From: Castor canadensis
Taxonomy: Eukaryota; Chordata; Mammalia; Rodentia; Castoridae
DNA length: 64,000 nucleotides
Reading direction: 5' to 3'
Assembly (NCBI RefSeq): GCF_047511655.1
Contig: NC_133392.1
Coordinates: forward strand, 162,492,542 to 162,556,541
Every line of letters starts with the position of its first letter. Within the stretch, counting starts at the first letter, position 1. Below the pieces are notes generated by a model. The model did no database searches, had not been told where the DNA came from, and was given only the letters and a program-made list of their open reading frames with translations. Below are positions 47,090 to 57,975 of this stretch, one piece after another. A program made the translations under genes and the position numbers.

Positions 47090-50000
47090 TGGTACTGAGG
47101 CTTGGACTGAGGGCCTTCACCTCAGCCACTCCGCCATCCCTTTTTTTGTGATGGGTGTTTTCGAGATAGGGTCTTGTGAACTATTTGTCCGGCCTGGCTT
47201 TGAACCTCAGTCATAATCTCTACTTCCTGAGTAGCCAGGATTACAGGTGTGAGCCACTGGCGCCCAGCTTTGATAGATTTTTGATATTTGTAAAGATATT
47301 TCTCTGACCCATCAAACCAAATTTGTGAGATTAAGATAAATCTGTTGTCAGACAAATCTGTTGTCAGGAGTATTTTTGTAGCATTCACTGCTTTTATGTA
47401 AGAAGCAGATTGTTGCCTTGCAAGATGGGCGGTTAATGCCAGCTTCAGAGAAATGGGAGCTTCTGTTGCTAATTAGCCTTTTTGCCACTTGGGAACATTT
47501 TGTTGGGGGCGGGGAACAAACTGAATTTCAATTTAGTTTAGATAGCTTTGTTTAAAAGTAACACTTCAAAAGGTTGGGGGAAGGGCTAGAGCACAACTGG
47601 GCCTAGACACTTTCTGATGGGGTGGTTCTGCTAGCGAGGGGACAGACCCTCTTACCTTGTGCAGCAGTGTTCCTCTTCTTAAGATGAGGCAGGTCAAGGC
47701 TAGGCCAGGTTGTCTTTGGAATGGTGTACTTGGAGGGAATGCAGACACACTCAAATGGGGAATGCTCCATGTGAAAGACATTGCACCAGCTCCTGCACCC
47801 TGGAGCCTCTTGGAAACCCTTTGGGGACCTGTGGCCATACTTGCCCTGAAGTGCTCTTGTGATCTGCCCAGTCACATAGTTTGGGTGCCCTGTGTCTCCT
47901 CCCTCACTTTATTGTGAGAATGTTTTGTGTGTATGGGTCTCCCTGTGTTGCCAGGCTGGTCCAGTAATCTTCCTGTCCTAGCCTGCCAGGTAATTGGGCT
48001 TATAGTTGTGTGCCAGTGTGTGACTTTCTGCCTCACTTTATTTTTTGTGAGACAGGGTCTTTCTGTGTTGATGAGGCTGGCCTCAAACTTGTGGTCCCAA
48101 GTCTCACAAGTGCTGGGATTGCTGTCATTTGCTACCATGTCCAGCCTACCTTACTCTAAATTAGCATATCAAAGATGACCAAAAAGAAATGTACCAAGTC
48201 AGGTGCTAGTGGCTCATGCTTATAGAGAGAGAGAAGAAGAAAAAAAATACATATTCTACACACTTTTTGCTTTTCCATTATTCAAGACAATGTTGGTGAC
48301 CCTTTTAGGGTGGGTCCAAGCAAGGCAGCTTGGAACTTTTGGGGAAAAGTTGGTTTTTTTTTTTTTTTTTTTTCAGTGCTGGGGTTTGAACTCAGGACCT
48401 CACATTTGCTAGATAGGCATTCTACCACTTGAGCTATTCCACCACCTACTATAGTTACCTCAGAGATTGGGTCTTTCAAACTTTTCACTGGTCTGGCCTC
48501 CAACTGCTATCCTCCCAATCTCAACCTACAAAGTAGCTAAGATTTATAGGCGTGAGTCACCAGTGCCCAGTTTCTCTGTCATTTCTTTATTTTTTTTTTG
48601 CTCCCCCATTTCTTCTTGATCCAAAAAGGCACCGTCTCACCTACCCCATTTATTCATTATTTGGTCACAGATGACTTTAGTTTTAAAACTTGACATCTAC
48701 TGACATGAGATTAAGATATTTCATCACAAGCCCTGTGAAGAATGTGCCAACCTTTGAAGCAGAGCTGCAGGAGTTGCTCCAAATCCATGTTGAGCAGCTA
48801 TGTTCAGCTGATGACCAAAACTTACTTGTTAGTCACTGAAAACATGGGCACACTGAAGGCCCTGTATGCTCTGGTCTGTGCGCCTCTTAGTTCCTGCCAT
48901 GACCCTTTTGAGGTTTCTCTCATGATGGAGGGCCTTCCCCAGGCTTTGCCCTTTTCGGAGATGTCCTTCTCTTCTGCTTGGCACTTCCTTCAGTTACTTC
49001 CTTTGCATGATCTTGTTTGTATGAGTTTTGGATTTTTTTTTTTTTGTACATCCTTTTGTGAAAAATCTTTGTATTGGTGTATGTCAATTGTACATTATAA
49101 CAGGGTTCTTTATGACATTTCCATACATGCATACAATGTGTTTTAATCACACCCCTCCTCCCCTTATTCGAAATTCTCATTTGCTCTATTTTAAACCCCA
49201 TCCTTGGCTTGAAGAGATAAATCTATGTCTTGCGAACCCCACCCCAGCACAGAGCTGGTCCTGAAGCATCATGATTTGCATGTGTGAAGTGATGCACACA
49301 AAGGGCTGAAGCATGGGCATATGTGACAGGCAAATGAATTAACCTGAGGTTGCATCTCTGAACTTATGCACTCTTAGGATAAATCTGCCCCAACACAGGG
49401 GACAAGTTCATAGCAGGAAAGTAGCATGTGTTTCTGGGTACATTGTGTCCATGAGTCACACCCTTGTCTGGTCCTTCACCTCACACTCAGCTTAGAAGGA
49501 GATGGAGGCTTGACATGTTTTGACAACAGTGAGGATGGCTACCCTTCATTTCAATAGCCATCATCTCATTTCTTCTATAGCACATTTTTCTTGTATGTCT
49601 CAGAATTAATGAGTCCCATGGGGCTCTGCCTGAGCCACCTCAGTCTCAGTGAGATCTGCTTTGCTGACCTCTGCCTCTTGTAGGCATCTGACAGGTGACT
49701 CATAGGTATCCATCAGTGCTGCATGCTAGGTAAGTGCTGCATCTCTGAGGTACATCCCCAGCCCTTTCTTTAAAATTGTGAGGCAGGATCTTGCTAAATA
49801 GCTCAGGCCAGCTTTGAACTTGTAATTCTCCTGCCTCAGTCTCCAGTTAGTTGAGATTCCAGGCACGTACTATCACACCCAGCTCCTGTGCTTTGCTGAA
49901 AAATACTTTTTATTATACACCATCCAAACTGGTGAGGAAATAGTTTCAAATTTAAGATGAAGTCTTCTCCTTGTCTGTTTTCTCCTTCTCAGGAGGTCAT

Positions 50001-52800
50001 GTGTGTACTGTTTGTCACCTGCCCTGTGTCTGGGACTGTGTCACCCTTCTGATCCCAGCCAGTGTTTGATGTTGCTTTCTAGCCTGACTTTTTTTTTTTT
50101 TTTCTTTTTTTTGGCAGTAGTGGAGATTGAATTCAGGGACTCGTGCTTGTTAGGCAGGCACTCTACCACTGAACCACTCCACCAGTCCTTTTTGCATTGG
50201 TTGTTTTTTGAGATAGGGTCTTACTTTATGCTCACAGCCTGGATCGTCATCTTTGTATATGTGTTTCCCTGTGTAGCTGGGATTAAGATTTGCACAGCCA
50301 TGCCCAACTATTGGTTGAGATAGGGTCTCACAAACTGTTTGCCTGGGCTGGCCACAAACCATGATTCTGATCTCTGCCACCATACCTGTGGTGGTGGCCA
50401 CAAGCATGCCACCATACCTGGCTTAGCCTCACTTTTTTTCGTGGTCCCAGGGTTTGAACACAGGGCCTTGTACTTGCTGGGCAGGCTCTCTCTACCCTTT
50501 GAGACATGCTTCCAAACCCTAGCTTCACTTTTGGGATCTGAATGTTGGAAATGTTGGGTTTATTTTAACTGTGTGGGTATATGAGGATTTGGGATTTTAA
50601 TCATTCTCTGTTGTTCATGTTTCTTCTCATTTGTGATACTCCACAGACCTAGTTGTGCAGTTCAGAACATGTAGAGACACCGGGACTCTTTTTTTTTTTT
50701 CCCCCTGTACTGGGGTTTGTACTCAGGGTGTCCACTTTGAGCCACTCCACCAACCTTTTTTTTTTGTGATGGGTTTTTTTCGAGATAAGGTCTCAAAACT
50801 ATTTGCCCAGGCTGGCTTCAAACTGCTCTCCTCCTGATCTCTGCCTCCTGAGTAGCTAGGATTACAGGTGTGCACCATTGGCACTTGGCCTGACTCAGCT
50901 TTTATCAACCTTAGAGGCCTTAGTTGAGTTATTACACTTAAGTGGGAACTACTTTTTTAAAAAGTTTTTTATGTCTATGTGAGCTTTTGGAGGTGACACG
51001 TGGTGGTATGGCTGGTGTGGGTGTTCTCAGGCATTGGTTCTCCTCCATGAGCTAGCTCCTTGCTATTTCCTTACACAGTTCTTGGAGATTGGTGTCTGGA
51101 GCTGCTAAGTAACTCTGCCCCAAGGGTGAATGGTCAAGTTGTTTGTTGGTTTTTGTGATCACAGAGATCATTCCGTGACTGTCTACTCCGTGGCCTTTTG
51201 GCCATTTATGTTTGTGAAAGGGAAGTGTGTGAGTTCAGGTATAGACAGCTTTTGCCTGATAGGTGCTGTCTGGTCATCCATCACAGAGCGTGATCAGGCT
51301 CATGTCTGGGAGCAACAAATGAGTGTTTTATTCCCTTATTGTAGTGATGTTGCCCTTTTTCCCATTCACCAGACATTTATCTTGCTCCTGCTGTATGCTC
51401 TAAGGATAGAACTGAACTAAACACACAGGGCCTTGTCATGTGGTGCTGACTGCAGGGAGGGAATTTGGTCCACAAACAGACAAACCTTTGAGCTGTCCTC
51501 TTCCTCAAACTCACTCTGTAGCCCAGGCTGGCCTGGAGCTCGTGAATGGCCTTCCTCACCCTCCTGAGTGCTGGGATTACAGAAGTGTACCAACATTCTT
51601 GCTTGAGATTTTTTAATGTGGTAGGTGAGAAGAGTATCTGCGTATTTTGTTTTTTTCTTAGGAGTGAAATTGGTCATTATGTGCATAGGACCATTTCCTT
51701 TTCTGAGCTTTATGTTCATGCCATTGGGCTTATTCATTACATTACCTTTTTTTTTGTGGAACTCGGAGCCCTGTGCTTGCTAACGTAGGCATTCTACCAC
51801 TTGAGTCACACCTCCAGCCTCAATCTTTGTGTTGACCATGTGTAAAAGAATGCAAGTTCAGTTGGGAACCTGTGGCTCACACCTATAATTCTAGCTACCC
51901 AGGAGGTTCTTGGTTTGAAGCCAGCCTAGGCAAATAGTTCCTGAGACCCTGTCTTGAAAAAAAAAAAAAAAAAGGACCCAAGTTCTATAGCAAACTTAAT
52001 CTTTTGTGCTTTTGTGTGTGTAACCTGTTGTGAACTTAAAATTGTTAGTGATGGTGGGAGAGTCCTTTGATTGCGCCACTTGACTGTGTTTTGAGATGTC
52101 CTTTTCTTCACTTGCCTTGGTCATAGTGCACAGGGCTGTTCTGCATGTACGGGCTCAATTAGCTTGAGCTGCCACTCTTCAGCACTTTCTCCAGTTTATG
52201 GGGGAAACATTTGGTCAGTGTCCTCATCTGTAACCGTCTAGGTTACATAGTGCAGCTGTTGTGGTTGTTTGTCCCCTACTTGACCCTCTAATGTGCTCAG
52301 GTTTGGGTTGTCCATATAGCATTACAGAAGTATTGGGAAACTGCTGGGACAGAGTTTCCTGGTAAGCAGATCACACTGAGAAAGGAGTGCTGCAGCAAGT
52401 GGTCAGTCTTTACAAGTTTCTTAGGAATCCTGTGACTCTGAATCCTATAAGAAGGCCACGACACAGTTTTTATGTAACTTGCTACAGAATTCTAAAATAT
52501 TTTAAATGGTTAAAGTTAACTTAGACATTTAAAAACATATTGTCTAAAATCAACAAAGAGAGTTAATCTCTCCATTCCTGTTTCATAGCCCTCAGTTTTG
52601 GGACTTTATATGTCTAAATCCAACTGTGATGTTCTTTCTCCTTTTGTGTCTTCCAGCAAACGGGGGTTCAGTGTCCGGTCTTTTGGAACAGGAACTCATG
52701 TGAAGCTCCCAGGACCAGCACCCGACAAGCCCAATGTCTATGATTTCAAAACCACATATGACCAGATGTACAATGATCTTCTCAGGAAAGACAAAGAACT
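41657..52800 (+). CDS. SSU72: SSU72, RNA polymerase II CTD phosphatase (first two exons)
   Basis: SSU72 removes phosphate from Ser5 (and Ser7) of the polymerase II C-terminal repeat and works with the 3'-end cleavage machinery (family knowledge). Exon 1 is 41657-41736 and exon 2 is 52657-52800; they join in phase to the first 74 full codons plus two bases. Exon 1 carries the cysteine-phosphatase P-loop CSSNQNRS with catalytic Cys12 and Arg18. Exon 2 continues with SKRGFSVRSFGTGTHVKLPG and DFKTTYDQMYNDLLRKDKE, as in human. Exon 2 ends at GAACT before GTATCC, which resembles a U12-type donor. The remaining exons lie beyond the right edge. The ATG is preceded by GCCGTC and begins the conserved MPSSPLRVAVV. 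Confidence 0.95.
42300..42535 (+). mobile_element. L1 3' UTR tail, sense
   Basis: CTTCAACAAAACTAGAGATA, a purine-rich (GGGGA)n run at 42430-42480, then CATTGTATGCACATATGAAT and AAAAGAAACTTAAAA. The same tail recurs antisense at 36.0 and 49.1 kb. It is a 5'-truncated copy. Confidence 0.55.
42690..43005 (-). mobile_element. Antisense dimeric SINE and B1-like monomer
   Basis: 42690-42882 is a dimer (GTCCTGGGGTTTTAACTCAG). 42886-43005 is B1-like (GTCAGGGTCTCACTATCTC to GATTACAGGTGTGAGCTACC). Confidence 0.8.
43582..43742 (-). mobile_element. Dimeric SINE, antisense, internally shortened
   Basis: GGACTGGAGTTTGAACTCAG to GGATTATAGGCATGGTCC; part of the 7SL-like half is missing. Confidence 0.8.
44147..44255 (-). 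mobile_element. B1-like SINE, antisense
   Basis: GACACAGAATTTTGCTATGT, GCTGGCCTCAAACTCAATCC and a diverged end. Confidence 0.65.
44879..45086 (-). mobile_element. Dimeric B1-ID-type SINE, antisense
   Basis: (TTTA)n tail, GTGGTACTGGGGCTTGGAC through CACTCCACCAGTC to GTGAGCCACCAGTGCCTGGG. Confidence 0.9.
45213..45643 (-). mobile_element. Three antisense SINE pieces
   Basis: 45213-45294 and 45553-45643 are ID-like halves. 45334-45538 is a dimer ending GTGAGCCACTAGCACCTGGC. Confidence 0.8.
46138..46258 (+). mobile_element. B1-like SINE, sense
   Basis: CAAGCATGGTGGTGCAGCTT, GGGGAGGCTGAGGCAGGGG and CCCTGTCTCAAAAAA. Confidence 0.75.
46480..46600 (-). mobile_element. MIR relic, antisense
   Basis: TTCATAGATGAGGAAATATG and AGCTCAGAGCAGGAAGATAG match the antisense MIR core (ttacagatgaggaaactgaggctcagag). 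Confidence 0.55.
46832..46920 (+). mobile_element. ID-like SINE, sense
   Basis: GGGGTTGGGGCGTGGCTCAA, TGTCTAGCAAGCAGGAGG and CTGAGTTCCACCTC with a short A-rich tail. Confidence 0.8.
47058..47274 (-). mobile_element. Dimeric B1-ID-type SINE with a long poly(T), antisense
   Basis: About 30 T, then GTGGTACTGAGGCTTGGAC and an end GAGCCACTGGCGCCCAGC. The long uninterrupted tail suggests a recent insertion. Confidence 0.92.
47915..48146 (-). mobile_element. Two B1-like SINE monomers, antisense
   Basis: 47915-48025 (GGGTCTCCCTGTGTTGCC) and 48040-48146 (GAGACAGGGTCTTTCTGTG). Confidence 0.75.
48350..48572 (-). mobile_element. Dimeric B1-ID-type SINE, antisense
   Basis: An 18-T run, CAGTGCTGGGGTTTGAACTC, then the 7SL-like half to GTGAGTCACCAGTGCCCAG. 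Confidence 0.9.
49065..49205 (-). mobile_element. L1 3' UTR-like sequence, antisense
   Basis: ACATTTCCATACATGCATAC and AATGTGTTTTAATCACACC match the tail family at 36.0 and 42.3 kb. Confidence 0.5.
49690..49885 (-). mobile_element. Antisense ID-like half and B1-like SINE
   Basis: TGCATGCTAGGTAAGTGCTG and ACATCCCCAGCCC, then GGCAGGATCTTGCTAAATAG to GGCACGTACTATCACACC. Confidence 0.7.
50090..50520 (-). mobile_element. Nested antisense SINEs
   Basis: 50090-50335 has the tRNA-like half and a B1-like part, 50315-50428 a second 7SL-like part, and 50431-50520 a further tRNA-like half. The overlap of typical ends indicates insertion of one copy into another. Confidence 0.75.
50688..50890 (-). mobile_element. 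Dimeric B1-ID-type SINE, antisense
   Basis: CCTGTACTGGGGTTTGTAC to GTGCACCATTGGCACTTGGC; both halves present. Confidence 0.9.
51360..51490 (-). mobile_element. L2/MIR-age relic
   Basis: ATTCACCAGACATTTATCTT, CTGCTGTATGCTCTAAGGA and ACAGGGCCTTGTCATGTGG echo the ancient motif cattcaacaaacatttattgag ... ctactgtgtgccaggc. The family assignment is approximate. Confidence 0.5.
51490..51975. mobile_element. B1-like, ID-like and dimeric-left SINE pieces
   Basis: 51490-51602 is an antisense B1-like element, 51745-51820 an antisense ID-like half and 51858-51975 a sense 7SL-like half with a 17-A tail. Confidence 0.75.
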
Positions 52801-53483
52801 GTATCCCATGGCTTACCATTACAGAATCTCTGGGTAGTCTTCTGGCAGGTGTGGTTTGTGATGGGTGATCTCCCTTACCCTGCCCTACAGGGAGGGATTC
52901 TGGGTAAAGTGGGCACAGAAGGTGTGGTGTGCCGACCTGTGCGTGTGGTGCCAACACCGTTCCTTTTCAGGTGTGAGAATCCGTCTCTCCTCCAGCTGCT
53001 CATTACACAGTCCAAGTGCTAGATGGTCATCTGAAGACATGATAGAAACATGAAGCTCTTCTTGATGGGTCAAGCGGAACTCTCTGACGTGTTAATATAC
53101 TGCTAACCAGAGAGCGTAATTAGAAACCACTGAGAGCTGGACATCTTCACACTGGGGGGCTGTCCAGCTATTTCTTCTGTAGGGTAGTGCACACACACAC
53201 ACATGCATGCACTGACAGTGTGGTCTGGCTACTTCTCTGGCTCTTTGAAGGCCAGATAAAGACAGACACATTTGCTACCAAACAAAAGTTTTTTAGAAAC
53301 TAGTGACTTGAGAACTTTATTTCAGGAAGAAACAAGGCAGACTAGATCTTCTATTTCAGATGCGTGAAAAGAAAAGGTATTTTTAAAATAAGTTTTGATG
53401 AATGTGGTGCCAAGTAGTAAAATGGTTAAGCTAATCAGTGCTGGAGTGTTTTTTTTTAAACACTTTTTTTTAAATTAAATTTT

Positions 53484-54742
53484 TATTTATTTATTTATTT
53501 GTAGTACTGGGGTTTGGGCTCAGGGCTTCATGCTTGCTAGACAAGCACTCTGCTGCTTGAGCTACTCTGCCAACCCCAGCCCTGGTTTATTTATTTATTT
53601 ATTTATTTTTTGCAGTACTAAGGTTTGAATTCAGGGCCTTCATTTTGAGTCACTCTATCAGCCCTTTTTTGTGATAGGTTTTTTTTTTGAGATAGGGGCT
53701 CATGAACTGTTTGCCCAGGGTTAATTTCCAACTGCAATCCTCCTGATCTCTGCCTTTTTTTTTTTTTTTTTTTTTTAAGTGGGTCTGAGGTATGAACTCA
53801 GGGCTTTGTGCCTGAAAAGCAGGCTGCTGCAAAGCAGTGCTCTATCGCTTGAGCCACACATCCAATCCATTTTGTTTTGGTTATTTTGGACATGGGGTCC
53901 CTCGAAACTCTTTACTTAGGCTGGCCTCAAACCATGATCCTCCCAACCTCAGCCTTCCAAGTACTTAGGACTACAGTTGTGAGCCAGTAAGTGCCCCCAC
54001 ACCCTTTTTTCATTTTCTTTTGAGAATAGGGTCTCACTAACTTTTCCCAGGTTGGCCTCAAATTTCTCAGACTTGCATTTTGTCCTGCCTCTGCCTCCCA
54101 GGTAGCTGGAATTACTAGTGTTCACTGCCACACTGGCTCTTAGGAAACTTCCTGTGTTTTGTTTTGTTTCTTTTTTGATATTGGAGATTGGGCCTCACAT
54201 ATGCTAGGTGAGCACTCTACCATTGAACTACACCCCAGCCTCAGAAAATTTTTTGTTGTCTCCAACACCATTTATTTGTTTGTTTGTTTATTTGTTTGTT
54301 TTGAGGTACTGGGGTTTGAACCCAGGACCTACACCTTGAAGCTACTCTACCAGCCCTATTTTTGTGAAGGTTTTTTGGGGTTTTTTTGTTTGTTTTTGTT
54401 TGTTTTTTGAGACAGTGTCTTGTGAGTTATTTGCTCGGGCTGGCTTTGAACACGATCCTCCTGCTCTCTGCCTCCTGAGTAGCTAGGATTACAGGCGTGA
54501 GCTACCAGCAATTCTTAATAAACTAAAAATTAAGTGGTGGTATGTACCTATAGCTTCTAAGAGAGCTGATGTAGAGAGATTGCTTGAGCCTAGGAGTTCA
54601 GGACCAGCCTGATTATCATTAAAAAAAAAGAGAAAAAGAATAAAAACATAGTCTTTAAAAAAAAGGTGGGGGGGCTGGCGCAGTGACTCAAGTGGTGCAT
54701 GAGTCCCTGAGTTCAAACCCCAGGACTGCAAAAAAAAAAAGG
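53484..54742. mobile_element. Nest of at least seven SINEs in SSU72 intron 2
   Basis: Antisense units begin near 53484, 53600, 53755, 54000, 54165 and 54290, with (TTTA)n and (TTTG)n tails between them; a sense B1-like unit plus ID-like half follows at 54525-54742. The dimer starting at 53600 lacks its expected end and is followed at once by another SINE's poly(T) tail, which indicates insertion into it. Confidence 0.75.
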
Positions 54743-55724
54743 TTATTTACTAAACCAGAAATGTTTTTGTATTTACACAGATTAATTGGGTGGCTGGAAG
54801 GACCCCTAACTACATTCTAACAAAATGTTTATTTATTTGTTTATTTTTAAGAACAGCCCCCAGAACATAAATCTTGTAGGGCGCATTCTGCCCTCCCTAC
54901 TTTGTTTTCTCCCAACTACACTTTGGGAAGTAAGGGCGAAAACGAGGTCGTTCCTGTAGTGCCACGGCCTGGCCTGTGGTGCATGCTGGGAGAGTGGGTG
55001 CTATAGTATGCTTGGTGCCTTGAATTCAGTGCTCCTGAGAGCTCTCAGCTGTAGACCCACCCAGGGCTCTGTGTCCTTGTCTCCTATGTGTCCACATGCT
55101 CTGCTCATACCCTTGGCTAAGGAGCATGGCTGAGCAGTGACCTGGAACAGCTCCTTCCTGAAGTCCTCTGGTGAGAGCGGTCTGCCCTTTCTTATGCTTG
55201 GGTTTTTCTGTTAGCTTCATAGGGAAGCTTAACCACAAAGTCTCTTTTATGAGAATATCTTTTTGGGATTGGGTGCTTCCCTTAGCCCTGGAAAATTGAG
55301 GCTTGCTTTATTTACATTAAATGCTGGTGTGCCATTGAGCTTATTCTGAATTATTCTTCAGTTAGCAACATCCATTTTTAATTTCCTGTACTCCATGAGA
55401 GAAATAAAAACAGCAATTCATGTGTTCATACTCCCTTAATTATTGTACATTAAACTCTTTAATATTGGAGCTCAGCTCCCTGTGTGTTAAGTCGGGGTGG
55501 TACTTAACCACATTTTGCAAGAACCAAGTCTAGCTTCAGCTGGCAGTTCAGAAGTACTTGGTGAAGTGGGATGACATACATGTCCCAGGTAGCTCTAAAA
55601 GAAAGAGCTAAGACCAGTGCCTCAGAGTAAGGTACTCTTCATAGGGTAGCATCTCACAGGTCAGTGACTTCCTCATATAGCTTTCAGTCTATCCAAAAGT
55701 CAGCTGTGAAAATGTGGGCTCTTG

Positions 55725-55800
55725 GGCTAGAGGCGTGGCTCAAGTGGTAGACCACCTGTCTAGCAAGCACAAAGCCCTGAGTTCAAACTCTAAAATGACA
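55725..55800 (+). mobile_element. ID-like SINE, sense
   Basis: GGGCTAGAGGCGTGGCTCAA, ACCACCTGTCTAGCAAGC and CCCTGAGTTCAAACTC. Confidence 0.8.
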
Positions 55801-56439
55801 ATTTGAAGTGTTAACATTTTCAAGGAAGAGGATGATGCATGTGAAACTCCTATAGCTTAGCCACACAGTATGGCTTGTTTCACATTATGGCTGTGGAGCT
55901 GACTGGAAGGGACAGCTGTTGCCACTGTCCAGCATATCAAGACAGGATTGAAGTGTATCTCATCTGCTGGGGGATCGCTCTTAGCTCAGTACTGTTTCTG
56001 CTGAAAGCATCACTTTGGCGGCATTAAAGAGCTGAGCCATTGTTAGTCAGGAACTCTTTCTTAAATACTTGGCTATACATCAGTAATTTTGATTTTCCAC
56101 CAGCAGAAGTGAGCCTGAAAGATTGAGGCTCATTAGCTGCTATCCCTGGGGACCTTGTCTGTGGGAATTCCTGAGGGAGTAGGACTGAATGTATAGCATA
56201 GGGATGGAAACCTTGTTGAACTGAAACTGAATTCATATATTGACTTATTTTGTCAGTATATGTATATGACATATGTCATATGCTGACTTATTTTTTTTTG
56301 TTTTTGTTGCCTCTTTTTTATAAACTAGCCTAGATTGCTAGCAATTTTGCCATTTCCCTTTCCCTTTCAGGAATTGTCTACTCATATGTACAGACTATGG
56401 ATAGGAAATGTAAATTTCCCATACAAGAAATATCTTTTG

Positions 56440-56665
56440 ATCCAGGGCAGTGGAGCTCATCTGTAATCCCAGATCCTAGGAGCTAATGTAGGAAGACCAC
56501 CTAGCCTGACGAGTTTGGGACTGGCCAGGGCAATAGAGGGAGATCCCCATCTCAAAAAAAAAAATGTTGAATTTTTTTTTTTTTTGGTGGTATTGGAGTT
56601 TGAACTTCAGGGCTTCACACTTGCCAGGCAGGTGCTCTACTGCTTGAGGTACACCTCCAGCCCGG
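56440..56665. mobile_element. Sense B1-like SINE followed by an antisense ID-like half
   Basis: 56440-56565 is sense (CATCTGTAATCCCAGATCC to an A tail). 56570-56665 is antisense (GGTGGTATTGGAGTTTGAAC). Confidence 0.75.
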
Positions 56666-56849
56666 AAAAAAATCTTTTTAATAAGTGGAGCAGTCTGTTT
56701 TAATAAAGAATCACATAATGCACCATTTGAAGTATGTAGTCTATAGTTCGTAGAATTACTCTGTCATTCATAATTTCATTTATTTATTAACTTTTTGCAG
56801 TTCTGGAGATTTAACCAGGACCTTGCACACTCTAAGCAAGCACTCATCA

Positions 56850-57130
56850 CTGGTAGGACATTTTTATCATCCCCAAAAGCACTCAGCAGTTGCTTCCCAT
56901 TCCCCCAGCCTCTGACGACTACTAGTGTGCTGGTGGACTTGCCTGTTGAGAACCTTTCACGTAAGTGGACTCATTTAACACGGAGCCTCTGTGATGAGGT
57001 ACTTCATCATGATATTCTCAAGGTCCCTCCACACTTGAGCATGTATCAAACTGTTCTTGGGTGTAAAAATTTGCCCCTTGACCTTATTTTAACTATGCTT
57101 TACCTTAGAGTCATTTTGAATACAGCGTGA
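56850..57130 (-). mobile_element. Old L1 (L1M-type) 3' region, antisense
   Basis: GGACATTTTTATCATCCCCA, GTTGCTTCCCATTCCCCCAG, GACGACTACTAGTGTGC and GAGCATGTATCAAACTGTTC parallel, in order, an old L1M-type antisense sequence. Many differences indicate an ancient insertion. Confidence 0.6.
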
Positions 57131-57446
57131 CCAGGAACTTTGTGTCACCAAGTAGCTTCATCCTGTATGCGCTGGTTCCACTGATGAAGGCTTCCTGATT
57201 TTTTTCCTTTGTTTTATGCTAGCACAAGTTTCCACAGTTGAGCAGACTCATCTAGTTATCTCAAGCTTGCTGAAACACATTTGGTGAAGAGATGAGTTTT
57301 TGTTTTTAAGTGTCTTACCTAATGAAGTGTCCCTGGACTCAGAGCGTTGGGAGTGTGTTTGTTCTTCATTGTCTGATGCTGTACATTTGGGCCCAGATGG
57401 ACCAGTTCAGAGCTGGTGCAGTTTGTTCACAAGACACATTACAAAG

Positions 57447-57975
57447 GTTTTTTTTTTTTCTTTTTTGATACTGGGGTTTGAACTCAGGGCCTACACCTTG
57501 TGTCACTCTACCAGCCCCTTTTTTGTGATGGTTTTTTCCAAGATAAGGTCTTGCGAACTATCTGCCTGGGCTGGCTTTGAACCGCCATCCTAATCTCTGC
57601 CTCCTGCATAGCTAGGATTACAGGCATGAGCCACCAGCGCCCAGTTTATATTTATGTGTTGGTGGTACTGGGGTGTGAACTCGGCCTCATGCTTGCTAGG
57701 TAGGCACTCTGCCAACCTACAAAAGTTTTTTTGTGAATTTGATTTGTGAGTTTAAAGCCATTCAATAGATAATTGCCTTTTTTTTTTTTTTTTTTTTTTG
57801 CTGTACTGGCCTTTGAACTCTGGGCTCTTGCTTGCTAGGCAGGTGAGCCACACATCCAGCCCTTTTTTGTGTGGGGTATTTCAAGATAGGGTGAGATAGG
57901 GTCTCAGGAACTATTTGCCTGTAACTGGCTTTAAACTGAAGTCTTACAGATTTCTACCTCTTGTGTAACTAGGAT
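57447..57975 (-). mobile_element. Three antisense SINEs
   Basis: 57447-57645 is a full dimer ending GAGCCACCAGCGCCCAG, 57650-57716 a tRNA-like half and 57779-57975 a dimer with a 22-T tail. Confidence 0.85.

Larger units (their letters stand above)
41737..52656 (+). other. SSU72: SSU72 intron 1 (10.9 kb)
   Basis: A standard GT donor (CTCAG/GTATCG) and a pyrimidine-rich acceptor (TTCCAG) bound it. Apart from the end of the CpG island it is filled with antisense SINEs, B1-like monomers, an L1 3' end, MIR/L2-age relics and unique sequence. No nested gene is evident. Confidence 0.8.

Noticed and set aside
48660-49020. Possible processed pseudogene (134-codon frame at 48,742)
   Set aside because: The translation has no recognisable domain, no poly(A) tail or duplication is evident and the frame ends in repeat sequence.
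52598-52837. 79-codon frame reading through SSU72 exon 2 into the intron
   Set aside because: The N-terminal part is intron and the last residues after KDKEL diverge from SSU72 exactly at a GTATCC donor, so it is a real exon with intronic extensions, not a small gene.
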